NCBI GenBank assembly: GCA_017303555.1
Contig: JAFLCN010000006.1
Coordinates: 96,180-160,179 of the forward strand
Direction: 5' to 3'
DNA: 64,000 nt
Source of the DNA: Planctomycetota bacterium
Lineage (GTDB): Bacteria; Planctomycetota; Phycisphaerae; Phycisphaerales; UBA1924
Position numbers and translations under genes: made by a program. Shown here piece by piece: positions 54,341-62,977 of this stretch. Each line of letters opens with the position of its first letter. The first letter of the stretch is position 1. Under the pieces are notes generated by a model. It ran no database searches. It was not told the origin of the DNA and worked only from the letters and a program-made list of their open reading frames with translations.

Positions 54341-54943
54341 ATGAGGTGGATCAAGAACAAGCTCAAGGGTGAGAAAGCCGCGATCCCCGCGCCCGAACGC
54401 CCAAAGGTCTCGCGAGGCAACAAGCGATACGACACCCGCATGACCGACTCGGTCCTCGGAAGCGTCGTCGACCTTTCACCCGACGGCGCCCGCATCGTCA
54501 CCCGAACCGAACCCACGGTGCGCGCCGGGCATGTCTTCGAGATCGCCATCGCCTGTGACGGCGAGCGCGTCTTCATGCTCTCACGCGTGGCCTGGACACG
54601 CAAGATCGACAAAGACCTCTGGAACATCGGGCTCCACTTCTTTGATTCCGATGCTCGCGCGCGGATGGACTTGGAAAAACTGCTTGATCGCTGTGCCGCG
54701 GGACGCGAAATGCTGCCCACGAGCGCAGAAGTGGAGGACCTCTACGCCGTACTCGGCGTTTCGCGAGAGTCGTCGCTCGATCAGATCCGCACGGCGTATC
54801 GCAGTCTTGCCCGCAAGTTCCATCCCGATCACGCGCCGGACGAGGAGTCGGCACGCCGGTTTGCGCGAATCAGCAAGAGCTACATGGTGCTGCGTGATGA
54901 GAGCCTGCGCCGCCGCTACGACCAGCTTCTGAAAGCCGCCTGA
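54341..54943 (+). CDS. PilZ - DnaJ (J domain) fusion protein
   Basis: 200 residues. The first two thirds form a PilZ-like domain: RYDTR (the RxxxR arm) at about 29-33 and VVDLSPDGARI (DxSxxG) at about 42-52, followed by beta strands IVTRTEPTVRAGHVFEIAI and SRVAWTRKIDKDLWNIGLHF. After a short helix comes a complete J domain (about 130-197) with YAVLGVSRESSLDQIRTAYR, the HPD motif in KFHPDHAPDEES, and VLRDESLRRRYDQLL. PilZ domains bind cyclic di-GMP; J domains stimulate DnaK. A co-chaperone responding to cyclic di-GMP is inferred. The gene lies alone, divergent from uvrB. Confidence 0.8.
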   Translation: MRWIKNKLKGEKAAIPAPERPKVSRGNKRYDTRMTDSVLGSVVDLSPDGARIVTRTEPTVRAGHVFEIAIACDGERVFMLSRVAWTRKIDKDLWNIGLHFFDSDARARMDLEKLLDRCAAGREMLPTSAEVEDLYAVLGVSRESSLDQIRTAYRSLARKFHPDHAPDEESARRFARISKSYMVLRDESLRRRYDQLLKAA

Positions 54944-54958
54944 TCGGCACCAACTCGC

Positions 54959-57760
54959 CTAACCCTTCATCGCCGCCAGCAGCTCGCGAGGCTGCTTCCG
55001 CGAGAGCGCGAGCACCGCAGGCGTTGCCGCGAGCAGCGTGAGCATCATCAGAATCACGCAGCCTGTCACGATCGATGTCGCATTCGGGCGCAGGAACAAC
55101 TCCACGCCCATGATCGCTGCGTTGAGCCGCACGCCTCCGTACGAACCCTGGATTCCCATCGCCACGCCGACGAAGCACGCCGCGAGCGCGACCACGATCG
55201 CCTCCGCAAGCACAAGGCGGCAGACCACGCCCCGCGTCGCACCGACAGCTCGGAGCACGCCGAACTCGAAACGCCGCCCCTCAATCGCCGCGACGATCAG
55301 GTTCGCAACTCCCAGCGATGCGACCACCATCGACATGATCGCGATTCCCGAAACGATCGAAAGGCTTCGGGCGATCGCGCCCTCGATGAGTTGCTTGAAG
55401 AATCGCCCCGTGCCGACATCAAGCACGCCGTAGTCGTACAGCTCCTGCCGGATCTTGGCGGTCACCTCCGCATCATCGACTTCTTTGGCGAGCGACATCG
55501 AGATGATCTGCGTGGGCGGCTCATTGCCGCCGAGCAGCTTGTCGCGAAGATCGGTGCGCGATCCAAACACCGCACTCACCGCCTGATCGACGTACATGTC
55601 GCCCAGGTCAAAGAAGTTGCTCACGATGTCGAGCCCGGGGCTCGTGACGACCCCGACGATCTCAAAATCCGCCGAGTGATTCTGATACGAGATCTTCACC
55701 CGCTTGCCGACACCAAGCCCTTTCGAAGTCAGAAACTCCCGCGCGACGATGATCGCGCCGCCCGCGTTCAAGCGACGGATCGCTTCGTCACGATCGCCCT
55801 GCACCCACGTGACGTTCATCAGCCGGAAAAACGAATCCGGCTCGAACCCGATGAAGGCCGTCTTCAGAGGCTGAAGCGTGCCGATGCCAAGCCCCGTCAT
55901 GCCCGGCGCAGAAATGTTCGCTCGAACCAGCGAGAGCGGGCTCGCGCCGGTCACTTCCGGCATCGAACGCAGCTTCGCGACGCTGGCATCCGACAGAGCA
56001 ATCCCCGTCACAAAAGCATCGGGAAACTGAATCCGTCCCAGCCAGTCGCGAGCAAACGCGCTCCCCTGCGTCCAGATCGCGACCATCATCGCAAGCCCAG
56101 CCATCATCGCGCCCGCTGTCAAGCCATGCCGGTAGGGCGTCCGACGAATGCTCCGTTCCAGCAACTGCCGCGGCACACCAAGCACCGCGGCAATCGGAGC
56201 GCCAACAACGGAGATCACAAACGCCACCGCCGGCACTCCAAGCAGGAAGTATCCAACAAACATGCACGGCAAGCCCAGCAGCACATACATGAAAAACAGC
56301 GTGTCGGCATCGCGAACAAACGTCACCACCGCGAAGTGAATCGCGATCAGCACGAGGCCCGCGATGAGCGTCCATGTGATCGAGGACGACTTTGGAGCAT
56401 CCGCTCTCGACCCAAGCGCCTTGAGCGGCTCCATGCGCGCTGCACGCCACGCCGGAAACGCCGCACCAAGCAACCCCGCAATCACCGAGCCGGCCAGCCC
56501 GACCGCGATCCCAAGATACGGAAACGCGAGCTCGATCTTGAGTTCCGAGCGGAACCACCAGATCACCACGCTCGCAAGCCCGACCCCGATCGGTATTCCC
56601 AAGAGCGACCCAGTCACACCCAGCAGCAATCCGGCAATGACCTGGCTTCCCGCAATCTGCCCGCGCGAAGCTCCGATGCAGCGCAAAATCGCAAGCTCAC
56701 GCTGACGTTCGACGACACCCGTCGTCATGCCCGTCAGAATGATGAACGCCGCGGAGAGAAAAGCCAGCGTCGACGCAATGACCAGTCCGACGTTGTTGGC
56801 GCGAAGATTCTGCTCGAGGTTCGTCGTGATCTTCGCCGTCGCCTGCAGGATCGTTCCCTCGGGCACAGCGCTGCTTCTGAGTTCGACAGTCTGGGCAGGA
56901 TCGCTTCCGGGCCGGAGCACGATGTCGAGTTCGCCGAATCGCCCCTGTTGATCGGTCGCGCTCGCCAGCCCATCCGGAGTCATCCAAGCCCGCGGCCGGC
57001 CCCCGAGCATGCCGTGCGGCGCGAGCCCGACAATCCGCAGCTTCAAATCCGGCTGCCCCGTTCGAACAAGTTCGATCTCATCTCCCAACCGTGCGCGCCG
57101 TGCCTCAGTCAATCGCTCCGCATCCGCACCGTCCTTCGCACTCTCCGGACCAAGATCAAAACCCGCCGGCAGCTTCCCTTCCGCCACGTTCGCGGGCGTT
57201 CCCGATATCAGCGCCGAAAGCGTGCCGCTGCGCCGATCCGTGCGCGGTTCGATCCCGCGAAGCCGATCGAGCACCGTGTGGTCGATCGCGATTTCACCCG
57301 GCGCCGTCGGCATGCGGCCCTCAAGCAACTCTACCGGCCTGAACTGCTCATCGAACCCCGGCCGAAAACTCTCGACGTACGCATTCACCGCCGACGAACG
57401 AAGCGCTCGGGGCCAGGTCTTCTTCCCGTCCGCCTCAATTTCCTTCCACGCCGGCCGCACGATGCGCAGCGCCGCCGCGGCACGCACACGCCCGCTCACC
57501 CGATCCACTTCCGGCCAGCGCTGAACCCGCTCGACCAACGCCTCATCAATCTTCTTCGATCCACCGGGTCCGATGATCTGAAGGTCCGACCCGCCCACAG
57601 CGTTCAGCATCCGGGAACGCAGCGACTCCGTCACGCTCGCCATCGCGGTGGCGACCGCGCACACCAGCCCGGCCGAAAGCGCAACGACCAGCAGCAGCAG
57701 AACGCTGCGGCTACGCCGTTGCCACAGACTGCTGATAGCGAGCCGCCACGGCGCTTTCAT
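54959..57760 (-). CDS. FtsX-type ABC transporter permease, long form
   Basis: About 933 residues from ATG 57760, preceded by GGAGGG and overlapping the ATPase gene by 50 bases. First helix about 17-40, a periplasmic domain, three helices (about 320-450, with TGVVERQRELAILRCIGASRGQIAGSQ), two mid helices (about 470-530), a second FtsX-like half starting near 570, and the final three helices with VASLGVANLIVAAIEGRRFEFGVLRAVGATRG. This tandem arrangement matches the LolCE-like or YknZ-long permeases. It pairs with the ATPase just upstream, probably to move lipoproteins or lipids, or to drive an extracytoplasmic partner. Confidence 0.88.
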   Translation of the reverse strand: MKAPWRLAISSLWQRRSRSVLLLLVVALSAGLVCAVATAMASVTESLRSRMLNAVGGSDLQIIGPGGSKKIDEALVERVQRWPEVDRVSGRVRAAAALRIVRPAWKEIEADGKKTWPRALRSSAVNAYVESFRPGFDEQFRPVELLEGRMPTAPGEIAIDHTVLDRLRGIEPRTDRRSGTLSALISGTPANVAEGKLPAGFDLGPESAKDGADAERLTEARRARLGDEIELVRTGQPDLKLRIVGLAPHGMLGGRPRAWMTPDGLASATDQQGRFGELDIVLRPGSDPAQTVELRSSAVPEGTILQATAKITTNLEQNLRANNVGLVIASTLAFLSAAFIILTGMTTGVVERQRELAILRCIGASRGQIAGSQVIAGLLLGVTGSLLGIPIGVGLASVVIWWFRSELKIELAFPYLGIAVGLAGSVIAGLLGAAFPAWRAARMEPLKALGSRADAPKSSSITWTLIAGLVLIAIHFAVVTFVRDADTLFFMYVLLGLPCMFVGYFLLGVPAVAFVISVVGAPIAAVLGVPRQLLERSIRRTPYRHGLTAGAMMAGLAMMVAIWTQGSAFARDWLGRIQFPDAFVTGIALSDASVAKLRSMPEVTGASPLSLVRANISAPGMTGLGIGTLQPLKTAFIGFEPDSFFRLMNVTWVQGDRDEAIRRLNAGGAIIVAREFLTSKGLGVGKRVKISYQNHSADFEIVGVVTSPGLDIVSNFFDLGDMYVDQAVSAVFGSRTDLRDKLLGGNEPPTQIISMSLAKEVDDAEVTAKIRQELYDYGVLDVGTGRFFKQLIEGAIARSLSIVSGIAIMSMVVASLGVANLIVAAIEGRRFEFGVLRAVGATRGVVCRLVLAEAIVVALAACFVGVAMGIQGSYGGVRLNAAIMGVELFLRPNATSIVTGCVILMMLTLLAATPAVLALSRKQPRELLAAMKG

Positions 57761-58445
57761 CCAGTCCCTCCGTTGCGATGCGGGTTGTGACCTTGCCGTC
57801 CGCCACCACAAACACCTCGCGGCAGTGCGCCGCCGCCGCCGGCTCGTGCGTCACCATGACAATGCTGATCTGCCGCTCCCGCGCGATCTCCGAAAGCAGA
57901 TTCCAAAGACTCTGACTGCTCGCCGAGTCGAGATTGCCCGTCGGTTCATCCGCCAGCAGCAGCCCCGGAGAAAAATGCAGCGCCCGCGCGATCGCCACCC
58001 GCTGCTGTTCGCCCCCCGAAAGCGCATCGGGCCGGTGATCCAAACGATCCGCAAGCCCGAGCCTGGAGAGCAACTCCCGCGCCCGCTCGCGTGCAGCTTC
58101 GGAACTCGCACCGGAAAGAATCGCCGGCAACTCCGCATTCTCGATCGCCGTCATGGTCGGGATGAGGTTGAACGCCTGGAAGACGATCCCGATCTTCGTG
58201 CGCCGAAAGTCGGTCGCTTCGCTGTCGGTAAACGAATCAATCCGCTGCCCGCCGATCGTGATCTCGCCCGAGTCCGGCTTGTCGAGCGCAGCAAGCAGAT
58301 GGAGCAGCGTCGATTTGCCGCTGCCCGAGCGCCCCATGATCGCATAGAAACCCGGCGCGTCGATCCGCATATCAACGCCGCGCAGCGCTTCGACTTTCCT
58401 GTCACCGATCTGGTAGGCCTTGCGAACGTTGGTGCAGATCAGCAT
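57711..58445 (-). CDS. ABC transporter ATPase, MacB/LolD-type
   Basis: About 244 residues from ATG 58445. Walker [17 protein letters not shown]-loop [14 protein letters not shown], signature [17 protein letters not shown], Walker [14 protein letters not shown], and H-loop [14 protein letters not shown] place it in the LolD/MacB/FtsE class. It supplies the energy for the adjoining long FtsX-type permease, whose gene starts inside this one. Confidence 0.93.
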   Translation of the reverse strand: MLICTNVRKAYQIGDRKVEALRGVDMRIDAPGFYAIMGRSGSGKSTLLHLLAALDKPDSGEITIGGQRIDSFTDSEATDFRRTKIGIVFQAFNLIPTMTAIENAELPAILSGASSEAARERARELLSRLGLADRLDHRPDALSGGEQQRVAIARALHFSPGLLLADEPTGNLDSASSQSLWNLLSEIARERQISIVMVTHEPAAAAHCREVFVVADGKVTTRIATEGLDESAVAARYQQSVATA

Positions 58446-58591
58446 GAGAGGAAACCAGGAAAGCAAGCAGCAGGCAGCGAACAGAAAAAAGCGAGAATCG
58501 AACATGCGGACCGGCGGTTTCTTCCGGTCCTATCGAGCCGATCGCCCTGATCTGGATGTTCGCTTTTCGCTGTTCATTGTTCGCTTTGCCC

Positions 58592-58975
58592 TTACGAGGC
58601 CGGATGCGCCTTGTCGTACGCCGCACCGTCCACAAGCTTCGAGAGGCCCGCCGGATCGCTGATCTTGGCCTTCAGCAGCCAGCCCTTGCCGTACGGATCT
58701 TCGTTGATCAGCCCCGGATTGTCGCCGAGCGCCACATTCACCTCGGTCACTTCGCCCGCCACGAAGCAGTAGATGTCGCTGGTCGTCTTCACGCTCTCGA
58801 CTTCACCGACCACATCGCCCGCCTTGAACTTCGTCCCCACCTTCTTCATCTGGACGTACGTGATGTCCGTCAAGGCATCCACCGCGAAGCGGCTGATCCC
58901 GAGCGTGAGCGTGTCACCCTCGACTTTGTGCCATTCGTGCGATTCGGAATACTTGCGGTCGGCCGGAGATGCCAT
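58592..58975 (-). CDS. gcvH: Glycine cleavage system H protein
   Basis: 127 residues from ATG 58975, with GAGGTAA upstream. ESHEWHKVEGDTLTLGISRFAVDALTDITYVQ, then GEVESVKTTSDIY with the lipoylated Lys, and the end GWLLKAKISDP are the H-protein signature. H protein shuttles the aminomethyl group between GcvP, GcvT and lipoamide dehydrogenase. No other gcv genes are in the window. Confidence 0.96.
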   Translation of the reverse strand: MASPADRKYSESHEWHKVEGDTLTLGISRFAVDALTDITYVQMKKVGTKFKAGDVVGEVESVKTTSDIYCFVAGEVTEVNVALGDNPGLINEDPYGKGWLLKAKISDPAGLSKLVDGAAYDKAHPAS

Positions 58976-59172
58976 CGAATTACCTCGTGGTTGGAAATCA
59001 GCAAGAGTCCGGAGGTCCCATAAGAGTGATAGGAGACCGCCGCCCGTCCTCGGCCGAATCCATCGGCAAATCACGGGCTTCGGGATGCTAGTCGCCCCGG
59101 TACCCACCCATCCAATTCTCTCGCCAGGGGTGCTTGCAGTCGGTTTGCTCGGGCGACCGCCCCAATGTTCAT

Positions 59173-59201
59173 TTGACGGGAATGCCCCGAGCAGGTACTT
59201 T
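59173..59201 (+). promoter_or_regulatory. Promoter upstream of the TIM-barrel gene
   Basis: TTGACG, a 17-base spacer and TACTTT (59196-59201) in the 405 bp gcvH - TIM-barrel gap. The start codon used is 180 bases downstream, so a long leader is implied. I see no other signal in this gap. Confidence 0.5.
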
Positions 59202-59380
59202 GAACGTGTTACCTTTTTCCCCTCCGGACGGTCGTCGCTTAACGGTGCCGACCGTCTTTCGCAGGGAAACCTGGGGAAAAAACGGGGTGAGAAGGCGGTC
59301 GTGGTCGATCCGGCGTGTGCACCAGGCACCCCCGGATTTGTTGCCTCGGGCGGTACCGCTACAGTCGCCTCCGACGACGC

Positions 59381-60547
59381 ATGCTTCTCACTCTCAACGC
59401 ATCGTGCCTTCGCTCTCAGTTGCTCCCCTCTGCCGGTAGCGGCCCAGCGCTCGCGCTGGCCGACCTGCCGCAGTACACCAGGGAAGTGCTGGGTTTGGGC
59501 GGCCTGAATCTCACCACAGACTTGCTCGTCGGCGCGGACCGGCGAAAGCTCGAGCACATTCGCGAGCGGGCCGATCGGGCCGGCTGCCCGTGCCTGTTGC
59601 TGATCGAAGCCGAACCCCAGAAGCTTGGCACCGCCGATGCCGCGACCGCCGACGCCGTGATTCAACGCATGCTTCGGGTGATCGAAGCGGCACAGATTCT
59701 GTCGTGTACCGCAGCGGCGCTCCGCATCGCCGCGGACGACACCGATGCCGTTCTGCAGACCGTCTGGCCCCGGCTGCGCAAAATCGTGGACCGGGCCGAG
59801 CGCCTCGAACTGAATCTGCTCGTCAGCCCCATGAAGGGGCTCACCGCCAAGGCCGAGCGCGTCACCGACATGATCAAGAAGGTGGGGGGCTTCCGGATCG
59901 GAACCCTGCCCGACTTCCAGTTTGCGATGGAATCCACCGGTTCGGTCGAAGGCGCGGTCACCTTCCTGAGGCGGATTACCCCATACGCCAGCGTTGTGCT
60001 GGCTTCGACCACCGATTTCACCGACCCGTCGCCCGATGCCGCTCCCCCCAAGCCGCCCGCGAAGCGCCCACGCCCCGTGGAGGACGATGACGAAGACGAC
60101 GAGATCGTCAAGAAATCCGCCCGCTCCGCCCAGCCTCCGGAGGAAGAAACCCCTCCCGCCAAGGGAAAGAAAAAGGGCAAGGATGCAAAGGCGCCGGACG
60201 CCGCCAAGCCCGGAAAATCCAAGACCGATGCCAAGGCCCCGAAGGCCGAGCCGCCGCCCGCTCCGGAAGCCGAAGACGAGGAAATCGAGGAACTCGACGA
60301 CGCCTCGCTCGAAGATTTGATCAAGGACATCTTCAAGAGCGAGGGCGAAGAGCCACCTCCGCCCCAGGAACCACTCCCGGTCCATAAGGCCTACGACCTC
60401 TTCAAAATGGTCCACGCCGTCGCTTCCGTCGGATTCGATTCGACAATCGCGGTTGACTACCGGGGGGGCGGAGACGTTACACTGGGCATTCGGAAGAGTC
60501 AGAGAGTGCTCCGTGCCGCACTGGATCACGCGGCAATGTCCGCATGA
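59381..60547 (+). CDS. TIM-barrel protein (xylose-isomerase-like) with long charged insert
   Basis: 388 residues from ATG 59381; the frame stays open to 59315. The pattern LPQYTREVLGLGGLNLTTDLLVGADRRKLEHIRERADRAGCPCLLL suggests a sugar-phosphate-isomerase/epimerase-type barrel (AP endonuclease 2 superfamily), continuing to GGFRIGTLPDFQFAMES and VVLASTTDF. From about 215 to 335 lies a low-complexity insert rich in Pro, Lys, Asp and Glu; then the barrel seems to close with AYDLFKMVHAVASVGFDSTIAVDYRGGGD. Catalytic metal ligands are not evident, so activity is uncertain. Sixty bases separate it from cmk. Confidence 0.55.
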   Translation: MLLTLNASCLRSQLLPSAGSGPALALADLPQYTREVLGLGGLNLTTDLLVGADRRKLEHIRERADRAGCPCLLLIEAEPQKLGTADAATADAVIQRMLRVIEAAQILSCTAAALRIAADDTDAVLQTVWPRLRKIVDRAERLELNLLVSPMKGLTAKAERVTDMIKKVGGFRIGTLPDFQFAMESTGSVEGAVTFLRRITPYASVVLASTTDFTDPSPDAAPPKPPAKRPRPVEDDDEDDEIVKKSARSAQPPEEETPPAKGKKKGKDAKAPDAAKPGKSKTDAKAPKAEPPPAPEAEDEEIEELDDASLEDLIKDIFKSEGEEPPPPQEPLPVHKAYDLFKMVHAVASVGFDSTIAVDYRGGGDVTLGIRKSQRVLRAALDHAAMSA

Positions 60548-60610
60548 GTCTCGACGCGAGTTGAGAGCGGACACGGATGGTCAGCGCAGTCACGCGCAGG
60601 GAGGACCGCC

Positions 60611-61537
60611 ATGCCACTCAACTCAGGCCAATCCCCAGACCAATTCCCAGACCAGTTTTCAGGTTCAGACTCAGGTTCGACATCGCTCAGCGATTCGTCC
60701 GATCGTCCCTTCGAACTGATGGAAGTGATCGAAATCTCGCGCTCAGAGATCGAGCACATCTCCGACATGGAGCGTGTCGTGTGCGATCGCGATGGCGCGC
60801 TCGCTACGCTTGATCGCGCCCCGCAATTCGACGATCGCCCCATGCCAACGCTTCCGCGAGATCAAAGTATCGTCATCACGATCGACGGCCCCGCCGGAAC
60901 GGGCAAGTCGTCCGTCGCGCGCACGCTGGCCAAGGCGCTCGGGCTCGACTTCCTCGATACCGGCGCGATGTACCGCGCCGCCGCGGCACTCGCAATCGAC
61001 AACGGAATCTCCCCGACCGATATCGAAGGTGTCGTCCGCGAAACCACCAAGGCCGATCTGCACTTCGACTGGTCCAAAGACCCGCCCACCATCCTCGCCT
61101 TCGGCAAACCGATCGACCACCGCATTCGCGCTTCGGATGTCGCCGAAATCGTCTCGCCCATCGCGACGATCAAGTCGCTCCGCGAGCACATGGTCCGCAA
61201 ACAGCGCATCATCGCCCAGCAGCATCCAAGGCTCGTCACCGAAGGCCGCGACCAGGGCTCGATCGTCTTCCCCGATGCAGTCGTCAAGTTCTACCTCGAT
61301 GCCTCACCCGATGTGCGGGCACGCCGCCGGGCCGAGCAGTTGATGGCCGCCGGCCACTGCGCCGACCTCGGTGCAATCACCGCCGAAATCCTCGACCGCG
61401 ACAAGCGCGATTCATCCCGCGCCGATGGCCCGCTGATCTGCCCGAAGGATGCGATCTGCGTGGACACCTCCGACCTCGCATTCGATCAGGTTGTCAAGAC
61501 TCTGCACCGCCATGTGCTGGCGGTCGTCGGCCGCTAA
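60611..61537 (+). CDS. cmk: Cytidylate kinase with N-terminal extension
   Basis: 308 residues from ATG 60611, supported by AGGGAGG six bases upstream. The kinase core starts near residue 85: VITIDGPAGTGKSSVARTLA (P-loop), LDFLDTGAMYRAAA, then RQRIIAQQHPRLVTEGRDQGSIVFPDAVVKFYLDAS and AGHCADLGAI...RDKRDSSRADGPL. It phosphorylates CMP and dCMP. The extension of 80-odd residues is Ser/Asp-rich at first, encoded by 12 bp tandem units, then charged (ISRSEIEHISDMERV). It is absent from typical CMP kinases, which begin almost at the P-loop. Confidence 0.92.
   Translation: MPLNSGQSPDQFPDQFSGSDSGSTSLSDSSDRPFELMEVIEISRSEIEHISDMERVVCDRDGALATLDRAPQFDDRPMPTLPRDQSIVITIDGPAGTGKSSVARTLAKALGLDFLDTGAMYRAAAALAIDNGISPTDIEGVVRETTKADLHFDWSKDPPTILAFGKPIDHRIRASDVAEIVSPIATIKSLREHMVRKQRIIAQQHPRLVTEGRDQGSIVFPDAVVKFYLDASPDVRARRRAEQLMAAGHCADLGAITAEILDRDKRDSSRADGPLICPKDAICVDTSDLAFDQVVKTLHRHVLAVVGR
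60621..60680 (+). repeat. 12 bp tandem array in the first codons of cmk
   Basis: Five units such as CCCCAGACCAAT, TCCCAGACCAGT and ACTCAGGTTCGA, ten bases after the ATG; translated as a Ser/Asp/Phe-rich repeat. Confidence 0.85.
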
Positions 61538-61614
61538 AGAGCCGTCCGTGAATCGCACGCACCATTCGCCCGTCATCCGACGCCGGCTTTGTGCTCGATG
61601 CGAGAAGGAAATCC

Positions 61615-61776
61615 TGCGGATTCCGGTTACATCTTGCGTCTCTTTGCCTTGGTCCTCCCCCTTTGCCAAAGGGGGAGGTGGCATCGCGCAGGCTTTGCGG
61701 AGCGATTGACGCGAAGGGGGTTTCGGAAGTTGCTGCGGCAGAATCGGATTCACGCAAAGAACAACCGGAATCCGCA
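61615..61776 (+). mobile_element. MITE-like element, complete copy A (162 bp)
   Basis: Perfect 14 bp terminal inverted repeats TGCGGATTCCGGTT (61615-61628) and its complement (61763-61776). The centre holds CCTCCCCCTTTGCCAAAGG and its continuation as a near-palindrome. There is no open reading frame of note. A second copy lies at 62064-62225, and the central part is almost identical to 11738-11823. Confidence 0.85.
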
Positions 61777-61819
61777 TCATGCGGCACGACGCTCCCGACT
61801 CCCCCTGCAGGCGCCTTTC

Positions 61820-61931
61820 AGGCCGATTCATCGGCCTTGCCCGCTCGTAGGCCACCGCTTCAGCGGTGGTGCAAGAGAAATCGCATTCTTCTTCGATTGT
61901 CTTTTATTTCCGCAGCCCGTTTCAACGGGCT
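61820..61931. repeat. Three 18 bp hairpins with a common TTCA centre
   Basis: AGGCCGAT-TC-ATCGGCCT (61820-61837), CCACCGCT-TC-AGCGGTGG (61852-61869) and AGCCCGTT-TC-AACGGGCT (61914-61931). Each has perfect 8 bp arms. The arms differ but the T-TC-A centre is kept. They lie between two MITE copies; this 685 bp cmk-plsC gap has no gene. Confidence 0.8.
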
Positions 61932-62063
61932 TGTCCGAGCCGCATCGAGAACCCCGACACTGTGCCTGCCTGTGTCTCACCCCGTTTCTCGCGCGCGCAG
62001 TTCATTGGCCAGAGACTCGGCGCACCCCTCCGGTTTCCCGCTATCCTCGCACCCGATGGGTCT

Positions 62064-62225
62064 CATACGAATTCCGATTGCAGTTTGCGTTTCTTGCATT
62101 TGTCCTCCCCCTTTGCCAAAGGGGGAGGTGGCATCGCGCAGGCTCGGCGGAGCGATGACGGTGGGGGTTTCGGAAGTCCCCGCGTCGAAATCGCGGCCAC
62201 GTACAAAGCAAGTGGAATCCGTATG
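62064..62225 (+). mobile_element. MITE-like element, copy B, ending on the plsC start codon
   Basis: The 162 bp element has imperfect terminal repeats: CATACGAATTCCGATTGC at the left (62064-62081) and GCAAGTGGAATCCGTATG at the right (62208-62225). The palindromic centre is shared with copy A. The last ATG of the right repeat is the apparent plsC start codon. Confidence 0.8.
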
Positions 62226-62966
62226 AAGTCCTTCCTCGAATCCCGACGCCCCGGCGGCACGCTCGGCAAAGTTCTTCTCTACGAACTGATCGGCTCGTTC
62301 TGCGCGCTGCTGTTCATCCTGTTCTACCGCGTGCGCGTACGCGGCGCGAAAAACATCCCGACCACCGGCCCCCTGCTCATCGCCGCCAATCACCAGAGCT
62401 TCATCGATCCGCCCCTGATCGGCTGCTTCGTCCGCAATCGCCACCTCAGCTTCGTCGCCAAGATCGGCCTCTTCAAGTTCGGCCCCTTCGCGTGGTTCAT
62501 CAGCGCGCTCAACTCAATCCCGATCAATGACGAAGCCGGCGACGCCGGCGCGATCCGAGAGATTCTGAAAAGACTCGCCGCCGGACACGCCGTGCTCATC
62601 TTCCCCGAAGGTTCACGCTCGCACGATGGAGGCCAGAAGGCCTTCAAGCGAGGCGTCGCCCTCCTGATGAAGCGCGCCAAGTGCCCCGTCGTTCCCGCGG
62701 CAGTCGAAGGCTGCTTCGACGCATGGGGCCCCGCAGTCCGATTCCCCAAACTCATCGGCCAACGCGTCGCCGTCACCTACGGCAAACCCATCCCCTACGC
62801 CGAACTCGAAAAAGCCGGCGCACAAGGCGCACTCGACCGCATCGCCCGCGAAGTCAACGCGCTCCGCATGCAGACCAGAACCGAAATGCGCAAAGCCAGC
62901 GGCGGCTCCTACCCATCCGCCGGCCCCGGCGACTTCGACGCCGAAGGCGTGGCCTCAGGCAGCTAG
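62223..62966 (+). CDS. plsC: 1-acyl-sn-glycerol-3-phosphate acyltransferase family protein
   Basis: 247 residues from ATG 62223. One membrane helix (about 17-38) is followed by the PlsC motifs: NHQSFIDPP (NHxxxxD), a GLFKFGPFAWFISALNSIPIND segment, and FPEGSRSHDGGQKAFKRGVALL, with PVVPAAVEG. The enzyme acylates lysophosphatidate in phospholipid synthesis at the membrane. The C-terminus has an Arg/Lys and Gly/Ser-rich tail. Its ATG lies in the terminal repeat of a MITE, so the ribosome site (weak GTGGA) comes from the element. It is downstream of cmk, as in several bacterial cmk-plsC neighbourhoods. Confidence 0.88.
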   Translation: MKSFLESRRPGGTLGKVLLYELIGSFCALLFILFYRVRVRGAKNIPTTGPLLIAANHQSFIDPPLIGCFVRNRHLSFVAKIGLFKFGPFAWFISALNSIPINDEAGDAGAIREILKRLAAGHAVLIFPEGSRSHDGGQKAFKRGVALLMKRAKCPVVPAAVEGCFDAWGPAVRFPKLIGQRVAVTYGKPIPYAELEKAGAQGALDRIAREVNALRMQTRTEMRKASGGSYPSAGPGDFDAEGVASGS

Positions 62967-62977
62967 AGCAATTCCAT

